A stretch of DNA of 64,000 nt from Aristolochia californica. Its lineage: Eukaryota; Streptophyta; Magnoliopsida; Piperales; Aristolochiaceae. Under the pieces are notes generated by a model. The model did not search any database. It was not told the origin of the DNA and worked only from the letters and a program-made list of their open reading frames with translations. Made by a program: the position numbers and the translations under genes. The stretch covers positions 47,315,824 to 47,379,823 of the forward strand of contig JARWKL010000004.1 of NCBI GenBank assembly GCA_029961685.1, written 5' to 3'. Below are positions 37,595-50,700 of this stretch, piece by piece; positions within the stretch are counted from its first letter, which is position 1; every line of letters begins with the position of its first letter.

Positions 37595-40500
37595 CTACGA
37601 GGAGCGGACACGCAACTTGTCGGCAACATACAAAAGGTGACTGATATTGGTGGCGGGGTATTTCTGAAGCAGCTTGAGGTTAGAAGTGAAATCACCTGCT
37701 AACAGTCGCCTCCGAATGAGAATCAGCATTGCACAGCAGATCCGAAGTAGGGTATCCTGCCATGGCAAGTTTTTCATGAAAGAGCCAATTAATTACTGTT
37801 CACATCACATACAGAAAAAGTAAAACGCAATATCTCAAGCCCTAAGAAATTAAAATGCTAAACTAACCGACATACCTGAGGACCCTCTGGGTCACTTAAA
37901 AGGGTGTCCCATATGTGAAGACTATCCGCAAAATTAAATTCTTGAGTCAAAAGAAGAGTTATCCATCTGAAGGCGTAAAACTGGGGATTAATCTGTCATT
38001 TGCAGACACAGAGATGTCAACACAAATCTGGGAAAATTCTCATATAGATTTCCCTTCAGTTGGCTAAAAAAAAGATAAATGCAGTGAGAAAGCACGCAAA
38101 TGCTTCAGTTGACATAACCCAGAGTAAATAAATCACCCTGTTTATTCATAAAAGAGTGAAATTCCCCAACAGAATGTGAGAGAGAGAAAGTGCCCAAAAT
38201 GCTTTAGTGTAAATGGGCAGTTTGGGTAGAATTGATTTCTGAGAAAAAAATAAATCACCCTATTTATTCATAAAAGAGACTGAAATGTTTTAGTGAGATG
38301 AGATGAGATGAAAGGTGCACAAATCTCAATATTAAAGTTTGAAAGGAAATGTTTTTTTTTTAATGAAGATCTATAGTTTGAAAGGAAATGTTAAGAGTCA
38401 TACCCTCTTCGGTTGCACTTTCTGACATTCACTGACACAAAAATAGAGAAACTAGATCACCTTAAAATGAACTTTCAGTTTCTCTTCCTTAAGGTGATCG
38501 ACTTTCTCTATGTATTAACAACCATCCCCATAACCCCACACCCCCCTCCCCCCCCCCCCCTTCCAGAAAAATAAAATAAAATAAAAACATAAAAGGAAAT
38601 AAATAAATAAAATCTGAAAATCTGATCTACTTATAGATACTTTGAAGAAATTTCAAACCCCCCACTCGCCAGAATCATATCTACTAATTTACTTGCACTC
38701 TAACAGCGATGGAAACAAAAGCCATTCTTACTTTGGTTGTGATTTCCAAATGACGCCAAAGCTCTTCATCATGTTCTTTCAAATTTTGTGATAATTTGGT
38801 AATTGTCGAGTGGATGCCTACAACACTGTTGTCAAGTTGTTGACAGAAATGATCTCGAAATCCACTTAACAACTCCACAAAGCAAAAAAATGAATCTGCT
38901 TCTGCAGAAGCCTGCAGACAACATATGACTTACAATAAGAAAATAAAGACAACATCAGATAACAAAATTCATGACTAATATCTATCGTTCAATAACAAAT
39001 AAACTTTTGCTGGGAAGTAATAAGAAGCATCAAATAGAGCTATTTTTCAGGATGTGGAAGAGCAATTCAGGAGTGTGAAGATAACATCTTTATCTCCTTA
39101 GGGTTTATCTCCTTAGTTGATCCACTTGGAGCGGACCCCAATGAAGTAGAACTTAGAACTGCGCAACAACCCAAGCACTACGTTGTCACATTTTTTCTTT
39201 CATTTCACTGTGCCAAGAAGATTCTGCTGTAATATATTTAGTTAAATGCAAAACATAGACCCCAATGGCTTTTTGAGCAATTTTTTGAAGTTCTGGACCT
39301 TTCTATATTGGGCCACTGCCCATGATCAACTAATTCTCCAGCCAACTCTCTCGCAAAAGACAGAACAGATCAACATCTTTTATACATTCCTCCTTGTTGT
39401 GGCTCTTTTCTTGTCTCCTTTGTGGAACAAATCTCCCTTGTATTCCGAATTATCATAATTATTTTTATAACAAAAAAAGATTGAATGTTAAAAAACTGAA
39501 TATATGATCTCTCTCTCTCCTGAATTAGCATGTGTGTAGACAGAAGAACATACTCTTGAAGAGATCAACAACACAATGAAATCCCACAGTATGAGTAAGC
39601 AGAGTTGTACAAAAAGACTCACCGCATTTTCCACCTCCGGATCATTCCTGAAGACATAGAACAGAGGAGCCAAAACTTCATTCATTCCTTGTACATATCT
39701 TATACCAGGATTTAGTTTTGCAAAAACAATTAAGATTTGTCTCAATGCTTCCTGCAGCACAAGTAATATATACAGGTTAACTAAATTAGTATTCTGACCA
39801 CCAGAAAAAATCAGCGGATAACTCGTTAAAGAAGAGAATATGGGATATAGTAAAAAATTCTCTCTTGATCCTCAAAGAGATTCTTGCAATGTTATTGCTG
39901 ATGTGAATCAAAAAAGAAGATTCTTAAAAATGATACGTTGGTCCACAGGGGACAGATAGTTGAAAATGTTACAAGTAACATTTTGCTTTAGATTGCATAA
40001 AAAATTATCTGTTTATACAATGTCCATTTACTTTTACAGTATGAAGTGCATGCTGCAGAAATTCAACAATTAGTTTTGTTTTTCAGCTCTCTTTCCGGAT
40101 TTGGTAATTCAGTTTTCTAAGAGGTCTTTGCCATGTTGAGGAAAGATTCTGAGGCAGGTAGCCTTTGCAGCCATTATTTGGGCGCCTTACAAGAGGAACT
40201 GAATAGTAGGACTTTTGATAACAGAAGTCGTACTGTGGGTGGACTTACTGAGTATGTAATCCATCACACGCAGTTCTAGATAAGTAAATTTCCTAATCTC
40301 CACCATCTTCAAAATTGTCATAGTAAGATATCAGTGGAGAGATGTTGCTGTCGTCCCTTCTTCTACAGTACCTTTGATGAACTTATAGTCCCCTCATATG
40401 AAGGGTGTGTTAAGCTAAATTTGATAGAAGATCGAGGGGAATCGAAGATCCTGAAGATGGTAGAGTCTTTCACAACTACACAGGCATGATTATTTAGGTT

Positions 40501-43500
40501 TACTCTGTAACCTATGGGCCTTGTGACACAACAGAAACAATCTTCTTGCTCTTCTTCAAGATACGAATTTTTTGCCGGCATTTTTTCGCCCTTCAGCGGT
40601 GGAAGGTGTTTCAACAATCAGTTGGATATCTTCACATAGAAAGCCTCATTGGCATTTGCTTAATTTTGATGATGACAAAAGCTACATTTGTGCTTCTTTA
40701 GATGTTTCGTTGTTTCATTGTCTCATACTGAGTGCAGAGTTAATTGTATAACACTCTTTGGGTAAGATTGGAGTTTCTGTTCACCACCTTGTCGAGTGCA
40801 ACTCCTTCCCACTTGATTTGGGCCAATCTCGTATTATGAGCCAATCAGTTATTGGCCTTTCTTGCTCTATTTGTACCTTCTGTTTTCTTAATGAAATTCT
40901 CATTTTTTAAACACAAACAACAGAAAATGAAATCACAACACTTGATTAAACTGGCAAGAAAGTATGAATGTTGGTACAGATCAGGCAGGATATATTTGAT
41001 TGTGAACAAGAGATCGGATCCAAGTCAACTCCAACCAACTTTGAGGAATTTGACTCGAAATCAGAACCTATGAGTTAATTCTAAAAAAAAGTCACGGCAT
41101 GATGAGCATGGTGAGCCTCCTCTACCCTCTCACATGATTGGGATTGTATTATTAGCCAGGGAATTTCTCATATTGTAGCAGCTTGCCTCCACAGGTAAGA
41201 GGGTACTGAAAAGCTTACTTTTAGCTGCTAAATGTTAATTATTCCACCAAAGTAGCTAACTCCATAAATTCATCTTTATTCAACAAGTTACTCAACATAT
41301 AGAGAAGTCCAAGAATATAGCTAAGTGAGGCTTATAGCCCTTTCATACTGCAAGGTTTAGTCTTAGAGAGCATAAAAACACTTTACAGAGAAGAAACTTT
41401 TTTTTTCATTTTTTTTTTTTTTTTTGGTAATGGTTACAGAGAAGGAACTTGTTAAGTCAAATAAAAAAAAATCTGGAGGCCCTCAATAGCCAAATCGAGA
41501 CACCTGAAGGAGACACTTGTTGTATTGGAGGTTTTCATTTTAGCTTCTTTTATAACCCGACTGTGTCTTTGTTAAAAATACTTGCATACTACAATCAACT
41601 TCATATGATGATACAAAGACCACATGAAACCATTTCATATGATGATGCGAAGACTAATCAAACCAAATAATCTCTTGCCCTGTAATGCTCCAAGGATAAT
41701 CTAAGAGAGGATAAGAGCACTTTACAAAGAGGGAACTTCTTGGGCCTCATGTAATAAAAAAATAGAATTGGAGATCCTCTGGAGTCAAATCGGGGAATCA
41801 AACATGTTGCATTACAGGCTTTCCTTTTAGCCTATTGTTATATCCTGACTCTCTTTGTCTTTATTATAAAACTTGCATACTTCAATCAATTTCAACCAAG
41901 TATTTTTTATTTTACCTGGTTAGATTTTGCAAAAGACGTGTCACTGCAGAAGAAATTCATATCTGGATGCGTACGTTTCACATCCCGGTCAATCTGCTCT
42001 ATGATCTCTGTATCCTGACAAAGGTGGCATCTGACAGATTTAATATGACTCAAGATAGACGAAAGTGCAGATGCATATGCATATGCCTACATACCAAGCA
42101 TATATACTACGTAAATGCATGAAAATTCAGCATTTCATACAGCAAGACCTTTTAAGTGACTCGATTGGAATTTTGTTGTTATGATTAAAAAAAAACTGAA
42201 AAATAAAAATATAATTTAAAAATGTTTTTTAATGTTCCTAATTGGAAGTTAGGCATAAACAAAACCTTGAAGCACCCCACCCCACTTATACCACAAAGGA
42301 GCTGAACAAGGCTCTAATAGAACAACAACAATGTCATATACCACAAAGAAGCATCTAAACGTAATCACGTAATGTAATAACAATACCTGGAAAAATTGAT
42401 TCCAAAAACTAGTTTTTCCAAGGCTCAAAGGATGTTCTCCATGAGTAATTTCTGATCTTGGCAGCACCCCACTTCTTTTGCACTTCACTTCATTGATAGC
42501 AATGGCATCAGACTTGTCCAGCCTCCTTGTAATCTCTGACTGACTAACCGCCAGACAAATTCAGAAGCCAAAGAGTAGACAAACTAGAAAAATCAAATAA
42601 AAACATTGCATCTTTTGAAACATAGACCTCTAATTGCTGTTAAGGAGCTTGTCTCCTACTTTGTTGTAAAGCCAATTAAGAACATTATTTAACAGGGCAA
42701 AGAAGATAGAAGATCGATAGAAATAGAGAAAAAAAAAAGACAAGACAAAATTCCTCTAGCATGGAGGCCAACAATAACTATTTACAGAAAAATTGAAAAG
42801 AAAATTACAATGGCTAACATGATGTTCATGTGATAGCTCTCTCCCTGAGCTATAACATGAACATCAGTTGTATTTTGGCCAGATTATCAGCTCTTTTTTT
42901 TTTTAGAAATGAGAATATTTACTGAAGCAAGGAATTGGGGGAAACAGCATAATAAGGTCACCAAAAATACAAGATAGGCAATTGATGATTCTGACCAGCC
43001 CGCAACAAGTTGTTGCTTCTCAGCCCCTTCACTAGAAAAGGATTTAGCAAGTTATTTGCAGAACAAAGCAAATTATCATCTACTACTTCAGATTCACTTC
43101 TAACGTAACTACTCATTACCCTACTGGAGAGCATTAGAAACAACCATATGCCCACTGACGTCCATATTAATATACAATTTTGGATCTTTTTGAACACCTT
43201 GTATATCACTTATATACCACTCCTAGTAAGTCTACATACAAGGGTGATTTTGTCAGTTGCACTGTTTTCTCTTATGTTAAGGAATAGCCAACCTCAAGGA
43301 TTTTGAGGTCAAAAACTCTAAAAAATATGTTGCCACTATATGGGTTTTCACACCAGAGCTACCAACGAACTAAACCTCTGTACAGGTCAAATCAATAAAA
43401 TTCTATGAGACCATAATAAAAAGCTAATGATGTACCTTTACCTTCACAAAGACACAAAATAAAAGCGCCTGTTCCAGCAGAATTATTGTTTGCAATGTGA

Positions 43501-45715
43501 AGCAGTAAAGAAGTTTATGTCTCTCTATGCACTTCCCAGATTATGCTTTATCTGAATCAATCTAAGGAACCAACCTTGGACCAAAAAACTGCTCCATGTT
43601 TCTAAATTTGCTCAATTAACCATTCTTTTCTTACAGCTATTAACATGGCCCAAAGTTCTGCCCTCACAACAAGCCGAACCACTATGTTTCTTCTATGAAT
43701 TTCAATCACAAGACCACACAAAAAACCAAATGAAAGTTATGGTACAAACATTCAAGAAGCAAAATACATGAAATAAAGAAAATTTCAAAGAAAGCAGAAG
43801 AGGAGATTAAAAAATTAAAATTTCTATATATGAACGGAACCAAATCAGCTATTCAAAAAAAAAAAAAAACGAAGAACCAAACCAACTCCATTTGTCATCA
43901 TCAGTTAAAAGAGCAAATGACGAAATAAAATCTGGAACTCTGCCATGTAGCTGACCAAATGCAGTTGTCATGCTGCACAAACTCCAATAACAAGAAACAC
44001 ACAAGATCCAAAAGCTCTCTTGATTAGCTGAGTGATGCCCACCAAGAACAATACTCAGCTTGCATCTTTCCAAATAAATTTGGTGAAAAAAACGCTTATT
44101 TGTGCTGTCCATAAGTAATTTAGGATTTCATCCTACTAGTTCGCCAGGCTCATGTATCACTTCATCAGTAATCAGGCAGAGAAAGAAGTCAAAATATCTC
44201 ACATTACTTAGAAGTCGATTTAGAGAGATAGGATGAGAAAGACCCTACTCATCATGAAAAGATTAAATTTAACATGCATTTTATTCATCAAGTACTTACC
44301 GGATTCACCAGCAACTCCTCCTTAAAAAGGGAATATTGAGATCGTTTTTTTGCCAACTCAGATGCCCAGAGTTCTCGATTGGCTGGAAGATACCCTAAGA
44401 GAAGCTGCCATAAAAAGAAACAAATTAGGCTATGTTCAAATAACAATATAATAAAATAATTATAAGCAATAACAAACAGCTATACCACTTAAATCTTACT
44501 CCTGCAAGTTTTCTAAATTCTTTGCCCAAGGGAATGAAGATGCAACATCATGTTTCACTGCATCCATAAGATGCCGATTTTAAGGATCTCAGACATAAAG
44601 TGCTTGTTGCAGGCAGAAAGACCACATACACAGTATAGCAGTCACTCTTAGCACTTAAGGAGGTTAATAAACATGGGTTCATAAAGCCAAAAATTGGTGA
44701 CAACGGTAGGTGGGGTGTTAGAAATCCTGCCATCGAGTAGAAGCCATAGCTATATACATAGAGCTGACTTGCTTCGAATCCACCAAGTGGCCTGGGTAAT
44801 TCACTGTCACTTTCACTTACACTAGGTAAGTGCACTAACCAACCCCCACCCCCCACCCCCCACCCCCTAATGAAACCATCATATAAATCGGGAAGTAAAG
44901 CAGGTTCTAAACACAGGAGTTGATCCTGCACTCCTCTACCAACCACTAAATCAGCTGGCAAACTCGGTTAACAAGGAAAAGAAAAAGAGCAAAAGGGCAG
45001 GTGGGGGTGGTGAAAAGAGAGATAGATGGACATTTCCTTTCCGTCATTTGGTAAAACACAAGTTACAAGGGAAGTTCAGCACATGAAACCACTGGAAGAT
45101 ATTGTATAAGAAACATAAACCAAACTATCTATTCAAAGACAAGAGTGGAAAAAAATAAATACGTGAACATAGATGAGAATCCAGTTAAAATTCCAGAAAA
45201 CTTTATGGACTCAAATCGAGTTCACTTCAACAAATCTTAATCATATTAAAAAAAATACCTTCCAAACAGTAGGCCGTATCCCAGCACCATCCGGTATTCC
45301 CTGACACGCCAATCTCCTCAGTTCCTTAACATTCACAACCTTTTTCGACAACTAACCCAAAAAAAAGAAACAACAAAATCAATAACAAAACAAAGCAACG
45401 TAACTTGAATGCAAGCAGAACCCGCAAGGAAACCATACAACTAACCTCGGCCAATAACTGAGCTTGTCTGGAAATATCTTCCGCCGACACACTCGCAGAG
45501 TTCGATTCAACCACATACTCGCGATCTTCCTCCCTCGCCGGAGGCTCTTCCACCGTGGCTACAGCCGGAGGTTCTTGAACCGGATCCCGAGTGGGAATTT
45601 CGGGTTTCGGGGAATCCTCAGAGGGGTTTTTGGCGTAACGGAGCAGCCGCTCGTCTTGAGCGGGGCTGGACCAGATAGAGCTGTTGAGCCACTCCGGCAC
45701 ACTCTTCTTCATCAT
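37595..45715 (-). CDS. TBC1D13-like Rab GTPase-activating protein, complete
   Basis: Nine exons on the minus strand, all phase 0: 45715-45446, 45351-45259, 44404-44300, 42539-42387, 42014-41916, 39751-39623, 38911-38732, 37992-37876 and 37756-37595, giving 435 aa. The TBC domain runs from about residue 108 to 420. Both catalytic fingers are present: the arginine finger in I-x-x-D-x-x-R (IDRDVKR, 215-221, Arg221) and the glutamine finger in YVQG (259-262, Gln261). Other family blocks are GIRPTVWK, HPLSLGKTSFWNQFF, NPQFYAFRWITLLLTQEF and LHIWDTLLSD. The first about 90 residues are a variable acidic/Pro-rich extension. TBC proteins speed GTP hydrolysis by Rab GTPases in membrane traffic; the Rab partner is unknown. 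The start ATG is the first of two adjacent Met codons. It is divergent from the SAM gene. Confidence 0.95.
38443..38511. repeat. Inverted repeat, 23-nt arms, 23-nt loop
   Basis: The arms 38443-38465 and 38489-38511 pair except for about two positions (core ttaaggtgatc). They lie in the intron between TBC exons 7 and 8. This may be the remains of a foldback element. A poly(C) tract lies just to the right at about 38545-38560. Confidence 0.75.
40080..40680 (+). pseudogene. Decayed LINE zinc-knuckle/RNase H relic, antisense in a TBC intron
   Basis: In mixed frames the plus strand shows AFAAIIWAPYKR near 40160, then a stretch like the start of the RNase H domain (VKLN near 40410), and VYSVTYGPCDTTETIFLLF near 40490-40550, which resembles the plant LINE RNase H pattern with an acidic T-E pair. 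Many stops are present. It sits between TBC exons 5 and 6, opposite in strand to the host gene. Confidence 0.55.
41360..41900. repeat. Diverged direct duplication of about 200-250 bp in a TBC intron
   Basis: The copies at about 41370-41610 and 41700-41900 share, in the same order, agcactttaca-aga-ggaactt, a poly(A)-like run, caaatcg-g-a, a ttttagc block, cctgactct or cgactgtgt, and acttgcatact-caatcaa. No coding content is seen. This is probably an old repeat present twice or a segmental duplication. Confidence 0.55.
42820..42866. repeat. Short hairpin, 19-bp arms, 9-nt loop
   Basis: The left arm tgatgttcatgtgatagct (42820-42838) and the right arm agctataacatgaacatca (42848-42866) are reverse complements except for one base. 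They lie in the intron between TBC exons 3 and 4. The loop is short, and pairing weakens outside the arms, so a miRNA precursor is not the favoured reading. Confidence 0.8.
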
Positions 45716-47741
45716 CTTCTTCCGATAGGTTATGGAATCGGTGAGAATCCTGTCATGAAATGGAGAGAGTCACTTTAGCAGCAGGAAGCGGGAGGGCTTC
45801 TCGAGAGACAGGACCGCCAGCAATGTCATTTCCAGACTCGTTGTCCGCGGAGGGAAAGAATGCCGATTGTGCCTTCTATTTCGGGTGACCCGTTCAAGGG
45901 CATTATAGTCATTTAAGCTATTCATGATAGTTTTCAACTCACCTTGCAAGAGGAGGCCGAGTTGCGTCGGGGTGAATTTTGGGTGATTCCCCTACTAGTA
46001 GGCCAGAGTCCTGCTTTGAACTCGGACAATCAGTCCTGTTTGGGAAACCTACATAATCTAAATGCTAAACGACCATTGCCAACTAGGCAACTACCATTTC
46101 TTTTTGTATGAGAACCGAGCATAGAACGTTAATGCTTTTTCTATTATTAATGGTATATTTTAACTTGTACCACTCAAATGCCAAGAGATAAATAGATTGA
46201 TCCAAAAAAATATATATTTGGTGTGAAAATGTGAAATGGCTTTCTAAACCGTCTAATTATGATCGGATGGCTGAGATAACCGTTGATCAGATGGCCAAGA
46301 TAGTCGTTTGATCGAATGGCTGAAATAATCGTTGATCATGATTAAATGACTTAAATAGTTATTTCACATGTTTTGCACCAAATAGTTTTTTCTATTGGAT
46401 CGGCCCTATAAATATATATAAACAAATATTTAATTATCAACCTAGTGAGGTGATTGGGTCGAATTACAAGTGTTGCAATTGGGTTTAACCTTGAATTGCC
46501 TATCCCTTTTTATTTTTAGGTGAGGGAGGGTCATGCCCTCCCAGCAAACATAAACAAGGATCCCTTATGTTTGTGATTGAATCGTGAAAGATGAAGAGGG
46601 AAAACTTGTTTGGTTCAGATCGGTCTTGTGTAGTTCCTTGTTTGAAGGTGTTTCTTAAGATGACTTATTCTTTCTTAATATTGAGGTCTTTTTTATTATT
46701 GATTTAACATGTTTTTCTTTATAGGCCTTGTGTGTGTGAATATTGAAGGCACTGTATATTTTTTTTCATTCTAAAATACTTAATTTACAATATCATGTCA
46801 CTAATTTAAGTTTTGTTGTCATCAAAATTAGATAATTGAGTAAAAAATTAAGGGTTATAAGTTGCAAGCCTTATAATTATAATTCAAACGTTTATCTTGT
46901 TATAAATGGATCTTGAAAGCAATACATCATATAGCAATTAGCGGGTTCACCAACAGTTTGAAGTTAGACGTTACGATAATTATAACATTAGTTGATATGC
47001 AATTCTATGTTATGGTCCTGGGCTTAAGTACCTGTGCCCTCCGCTTTTAACAAGCCGGTCTTTTCGGTAGTATTGGCTAGGTGCTTAACATTATAATACA
47101 TTTATATTTTTTGTAGCACATAGGCTAGGTGATAATTTGATTGGGTTAGTGAACCTTGAACTCATGATGTTAATCACCTTCTCATCTCACTTATTTTTAT
47201 CTTAATTAACTTATTTTGGGTTATTTAACTCAGACAAAACTGACCTAACAATATGGAATTCACTTTCACTTTTACTAGGTAATTCACTTTCAATATGCAC
47301 TAATTCTCCCTCACTTTAAGAATGCACCAGTGGGAATTTTATTAAATTAAAATTTGTAAATATAAGAATTTTAGAGATATTTTTCATATTTATTAACATT
47401 TAGTATCTAAGTTTAGGGTATCAAGAAATTATTTTTGAGGAAAGGAAATCAAAATCCTGTCCAACGAAGTTAAAGAGTCCGTGAAAGTGCCGCCATATTA
47501 CTCACGCAAGAAGCGTTTTCTGTCACATGCACAGGGTTAACCCTTCCCCTCTTTCATTCCTTCCCATTTCGATCTAAAACTACCAAAAGGACCAAAACTA
47601 ACTCTTCTTCGTTCTGCTCGAAATTTTGTTTTGACGTCGGATTCGGGTCCGGAAAGAGTGCTTTTCCCCCCTCTGCTTTTACGCCGTACCTTCCCTAGGG
47701 TCATTGCAGCCGCAATCTTGGTCTAGGGTTCATTCGTAGTT
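45716..47741. other. Divergent intergenic region between TBC and SAM genes
   Basis: It holds the TBC leader (45716 to about 45870), then a MITE (46191-46410) and AT-rich DNA, and at the right a pyrimidine-rich leader (about 47540-47741) of the SAM gene. No protein gene was recognised in between. Confidence 0.55.
46191..46410. mobile_element. MITE-like element with ~45-bp terminal inverted repeats
   Basis: The left end (about 46191-46236) contains gatccaa, atttggtg and aatgtgaaat. The right end (about 46361-46410) is its imperfect reverse complement with atttcacatg, caccaaat and ttggatc. Between them lie four degenerate 24-31-bp direct units with tgatc-gatggc-gagata-tcgtt. The non-coding size of about 220 bp fits a MITE. 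The target duplication is not certain, so no superfamily is assigned. Confidence 0.65.
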
Positions 47742-50700
47742 ATGTACGCCGATCGGGTTGCGTCAGGGACCAAAAGGTCTCTGAGAGAGCGTCTTAATGG
47801 TAATTTGGAAGATGATAGCGGCCGTCCTCGTCAGGTACAAGAAAAGAGGTAGGGTTTCTATTTCCTCTATGCTACGATCTTCAATTGTTTTTCAAACATT
47901 CATCGGATTTTCAGTTGACTGTTAAGAACATTGGGGTGTGGCAAGAAACTTGAATCTTGAGGACAGTATAATAGTATCATATGGATGGCCTACCTTTCTT
48001 GTTAGGACTGATGCGGTCGGTTTATCTGCAATTTGAGGGATGCTTGTGATTTCGACTATTCCATTGAGTTATTTTTCACATCCTATTTGTCCTCAGTGGA
48101 TTTATAAGTTAGTTGGGGTCTTTTGGATTTTGTCTAGTCCGATGAAATGAAAAAAAAATCATTAGAATATGAATACATTTGATGGAATATATTCGTAAAA
48201 TTTCTTGCATCTTTTGATCAGAAAATATAATCCAGGATTATTAGACATGACATTCACGACTGAAACAAGATTTGGAAACTCCCGTCCTTTTATTTCTTTT
48301 TTATGCTTCTGCAGAATATTCCTTGAATGCAACACGTTTTCTTGAGGAAATATGGCCATACCAATCAATATCCCCTTAAATATGTTTTTATATGGCCTGA
48401 ACAGAAGCAGGAATAAGCTTGATTGTATTAAATGCTTTTTGGTCTTCTCGGACAAACCAATTTGGAATCAAAACAATGTTTAAGTTAATTTGTTTTTGAC
48501 CTTTTTTTTTAGGTAGATGCTTACGGTTTATAGTGTCAAAGATAGCTTTTAAAAGTAATAACACTTCACTAAATTCTGCTTTTCAAGGTTTCTAGATTGG
48601 CTGGTTGAGTAACTTTTTTGGTGTAGAGATATATCAAAAAGTTATGGATTGGTTCATTCTATTGTCAAGTTAGATTTGGATTCTTTCCCCTTGTAGAAGA
48701 CGTATAGTTTACTAAAAATGCAAATTGACGCTCAAAAGGCGAATTTTATTAAAGGTGAAAAACTCCCTTTCCAACAAGGGATTGTAGGGAACCTCCTTTC
48801 TTAGTAAAGAAGATACACAAAGAATTGGCTGATTTTGGAACATGATGCCAGGTATAATCAAACAAAGTGGACAGGTCAATAATCTCATGGAAGGTTTTCT
48901 TGTACCGCCAGGGAGGGTCAGAAGTCGTAGACACCATCCAATCACCACTTTAGAACCCTCTTTAATCCAAAGTTGCCGACTCATGCAATCTTTCAATATG
49001 ATAAGGCAATGCCAAGATGACCCAAATAGGAGGCTGAAGTGATGCCCTCATGATTTCTGAATACTCCACCAAACCCAGCCGAACTAGATTTTTGAAGGCA
49101 CACCCATCAAAGTTCAGCTTTATGGTTCCAAAGGAGTTCTGATGCAATTGGCACTTTAAAAATGACACAAAGGAGTAATCAGAGTGAAACTTGTAAAACG
49201 TGAGTAATTCATTGCTCTCTTTTAGCAGAATTCCTTCTAAAATATTTATCGTTACAGTGTTTAAAAAAAATAAAAATTCTTACAGCTTGTTATTTGTTCA
49301 AGAAATATATAGGAGAACTTTGAGACTTGTTTGAAATGCAATGATTTTGCTGAGTAACATGGCAACACTGAGTCTCGAAGCTGGAAATAAAAAAGTTAAG
49401 AGGGAGATCTCATTGTAATGAGAGATTGAAGATTGACCCCTTTTTAGTAAGATTATCAGCATCAGCACTGGCTAACTGACAAACATGAGACCCATAAATA
49501 AATGCTATCAGTAACATCATGATTTTTCATTTCACCTATGCCAATAATGCCATGGAAGATCATTTAAAGAAAAAAATATGCCATGACAGATCTCATTATT
49601 GCACCACCCAATAGTGATCTTGGAGTCACCAAAATTTCTAAAGGTACTCCAAAATTAGTTTTAAGAATACTTAAACCCCAGAGCAAAGCTTTCAAAACTG
49701 CAGTGGTAGAGTCAGTTTCCTTAAAAAATCTGAGAACGACAGGATGATGGATTCATCATGTCTATGGAAGACCCCCAAACCAGGAGCCACAGGGTTTTCT
49801 AAACTTACATCAAAGTTTTACTTGGTAAGGCCACAATGATGGGGAGGACTTCCCAGGGACAACCTTTTTCTTTGTTTTTTTTTTTGCATGGTGGGGGGGG
49901 GGGGGGGGGTGGGGGGGAGCCTGGAAGTACCAATTTCTGCAGGTAACAGCACCAGTATACTTATTGCTTGCCTCTTGGAGGCTGACTCTAGAGTAGACTT
50001 GATGAGTTGTTTTCTTAAAACACCTGCAAGTAACGTGGAACGGCGATTTTAACGATTCTGACAGTGAAATTGGGGAAGAAAAGAAGGGAATCTGAGAAAG
50101 AGAAAAGGAATTGAGAAGAAGAAAGAGAAGAGTATAGAGGAAGAAGAGAAAGATAATTTCAATTCATCAATAATCTGTACCGATGGCCGTTTGGTCTAGT
50201 GGTATTCTTCTTACATTAGGTGCGTCAGGTCGCGAGTTTGAACACGCCACGCCCCTCTTCAAAAAAAATAAATTCATCAATAATCTGTCCCACTAATCCG
50301 ATTACAATCCCTTGATAAAGAAACAAAACTGAAATTAAAAAAAAAAAGATAAATCACTAATTGATTAATCTCGTAAAATCAGGAGAAATAAAAAGAAACA
50401 TAAAATAAACTAAATAAATTACAAAAATATGGGGGTGTTGGGTCCTGGTGGGGCTCGATGCCTCCGAGTGTAGGCTCGTGTGACTGGTGGGACACTGTTG
50501 TCCCCACCAGCAAGACCGCTGAATTTGTTATTAAAGGAATGGAGATAAGTTTAGGCACACAACCCAATACTGCAGAAACACTATTTCACCTAAACTTTGT
50601 CTTCTTTGCCCTGGAGTTCGTTGGAATTTTCTTTCATTTTTTATATTGATCATAAAAATCTATCTGATATGCAGGCAAAGGCAAACAGATGACAAATGGG

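Noticed and set aside
44820..44870. CCCCCAC repeat that looks array-like
   Set aside because: It is a simple low-complexity C tract without spaced unique segments, not a CRISPR array; such arrays are not expected in a plant nuclear genome.
44548..44961. 137-codon minus-strand frame with tRNA-like look (possible SINE, minus strand)
   Set aside because: A and B box-like strings can be picked out, but no A tail or target duplication was found and the frame is interrupted by a (CCCCAC)n tract; too weak to call.
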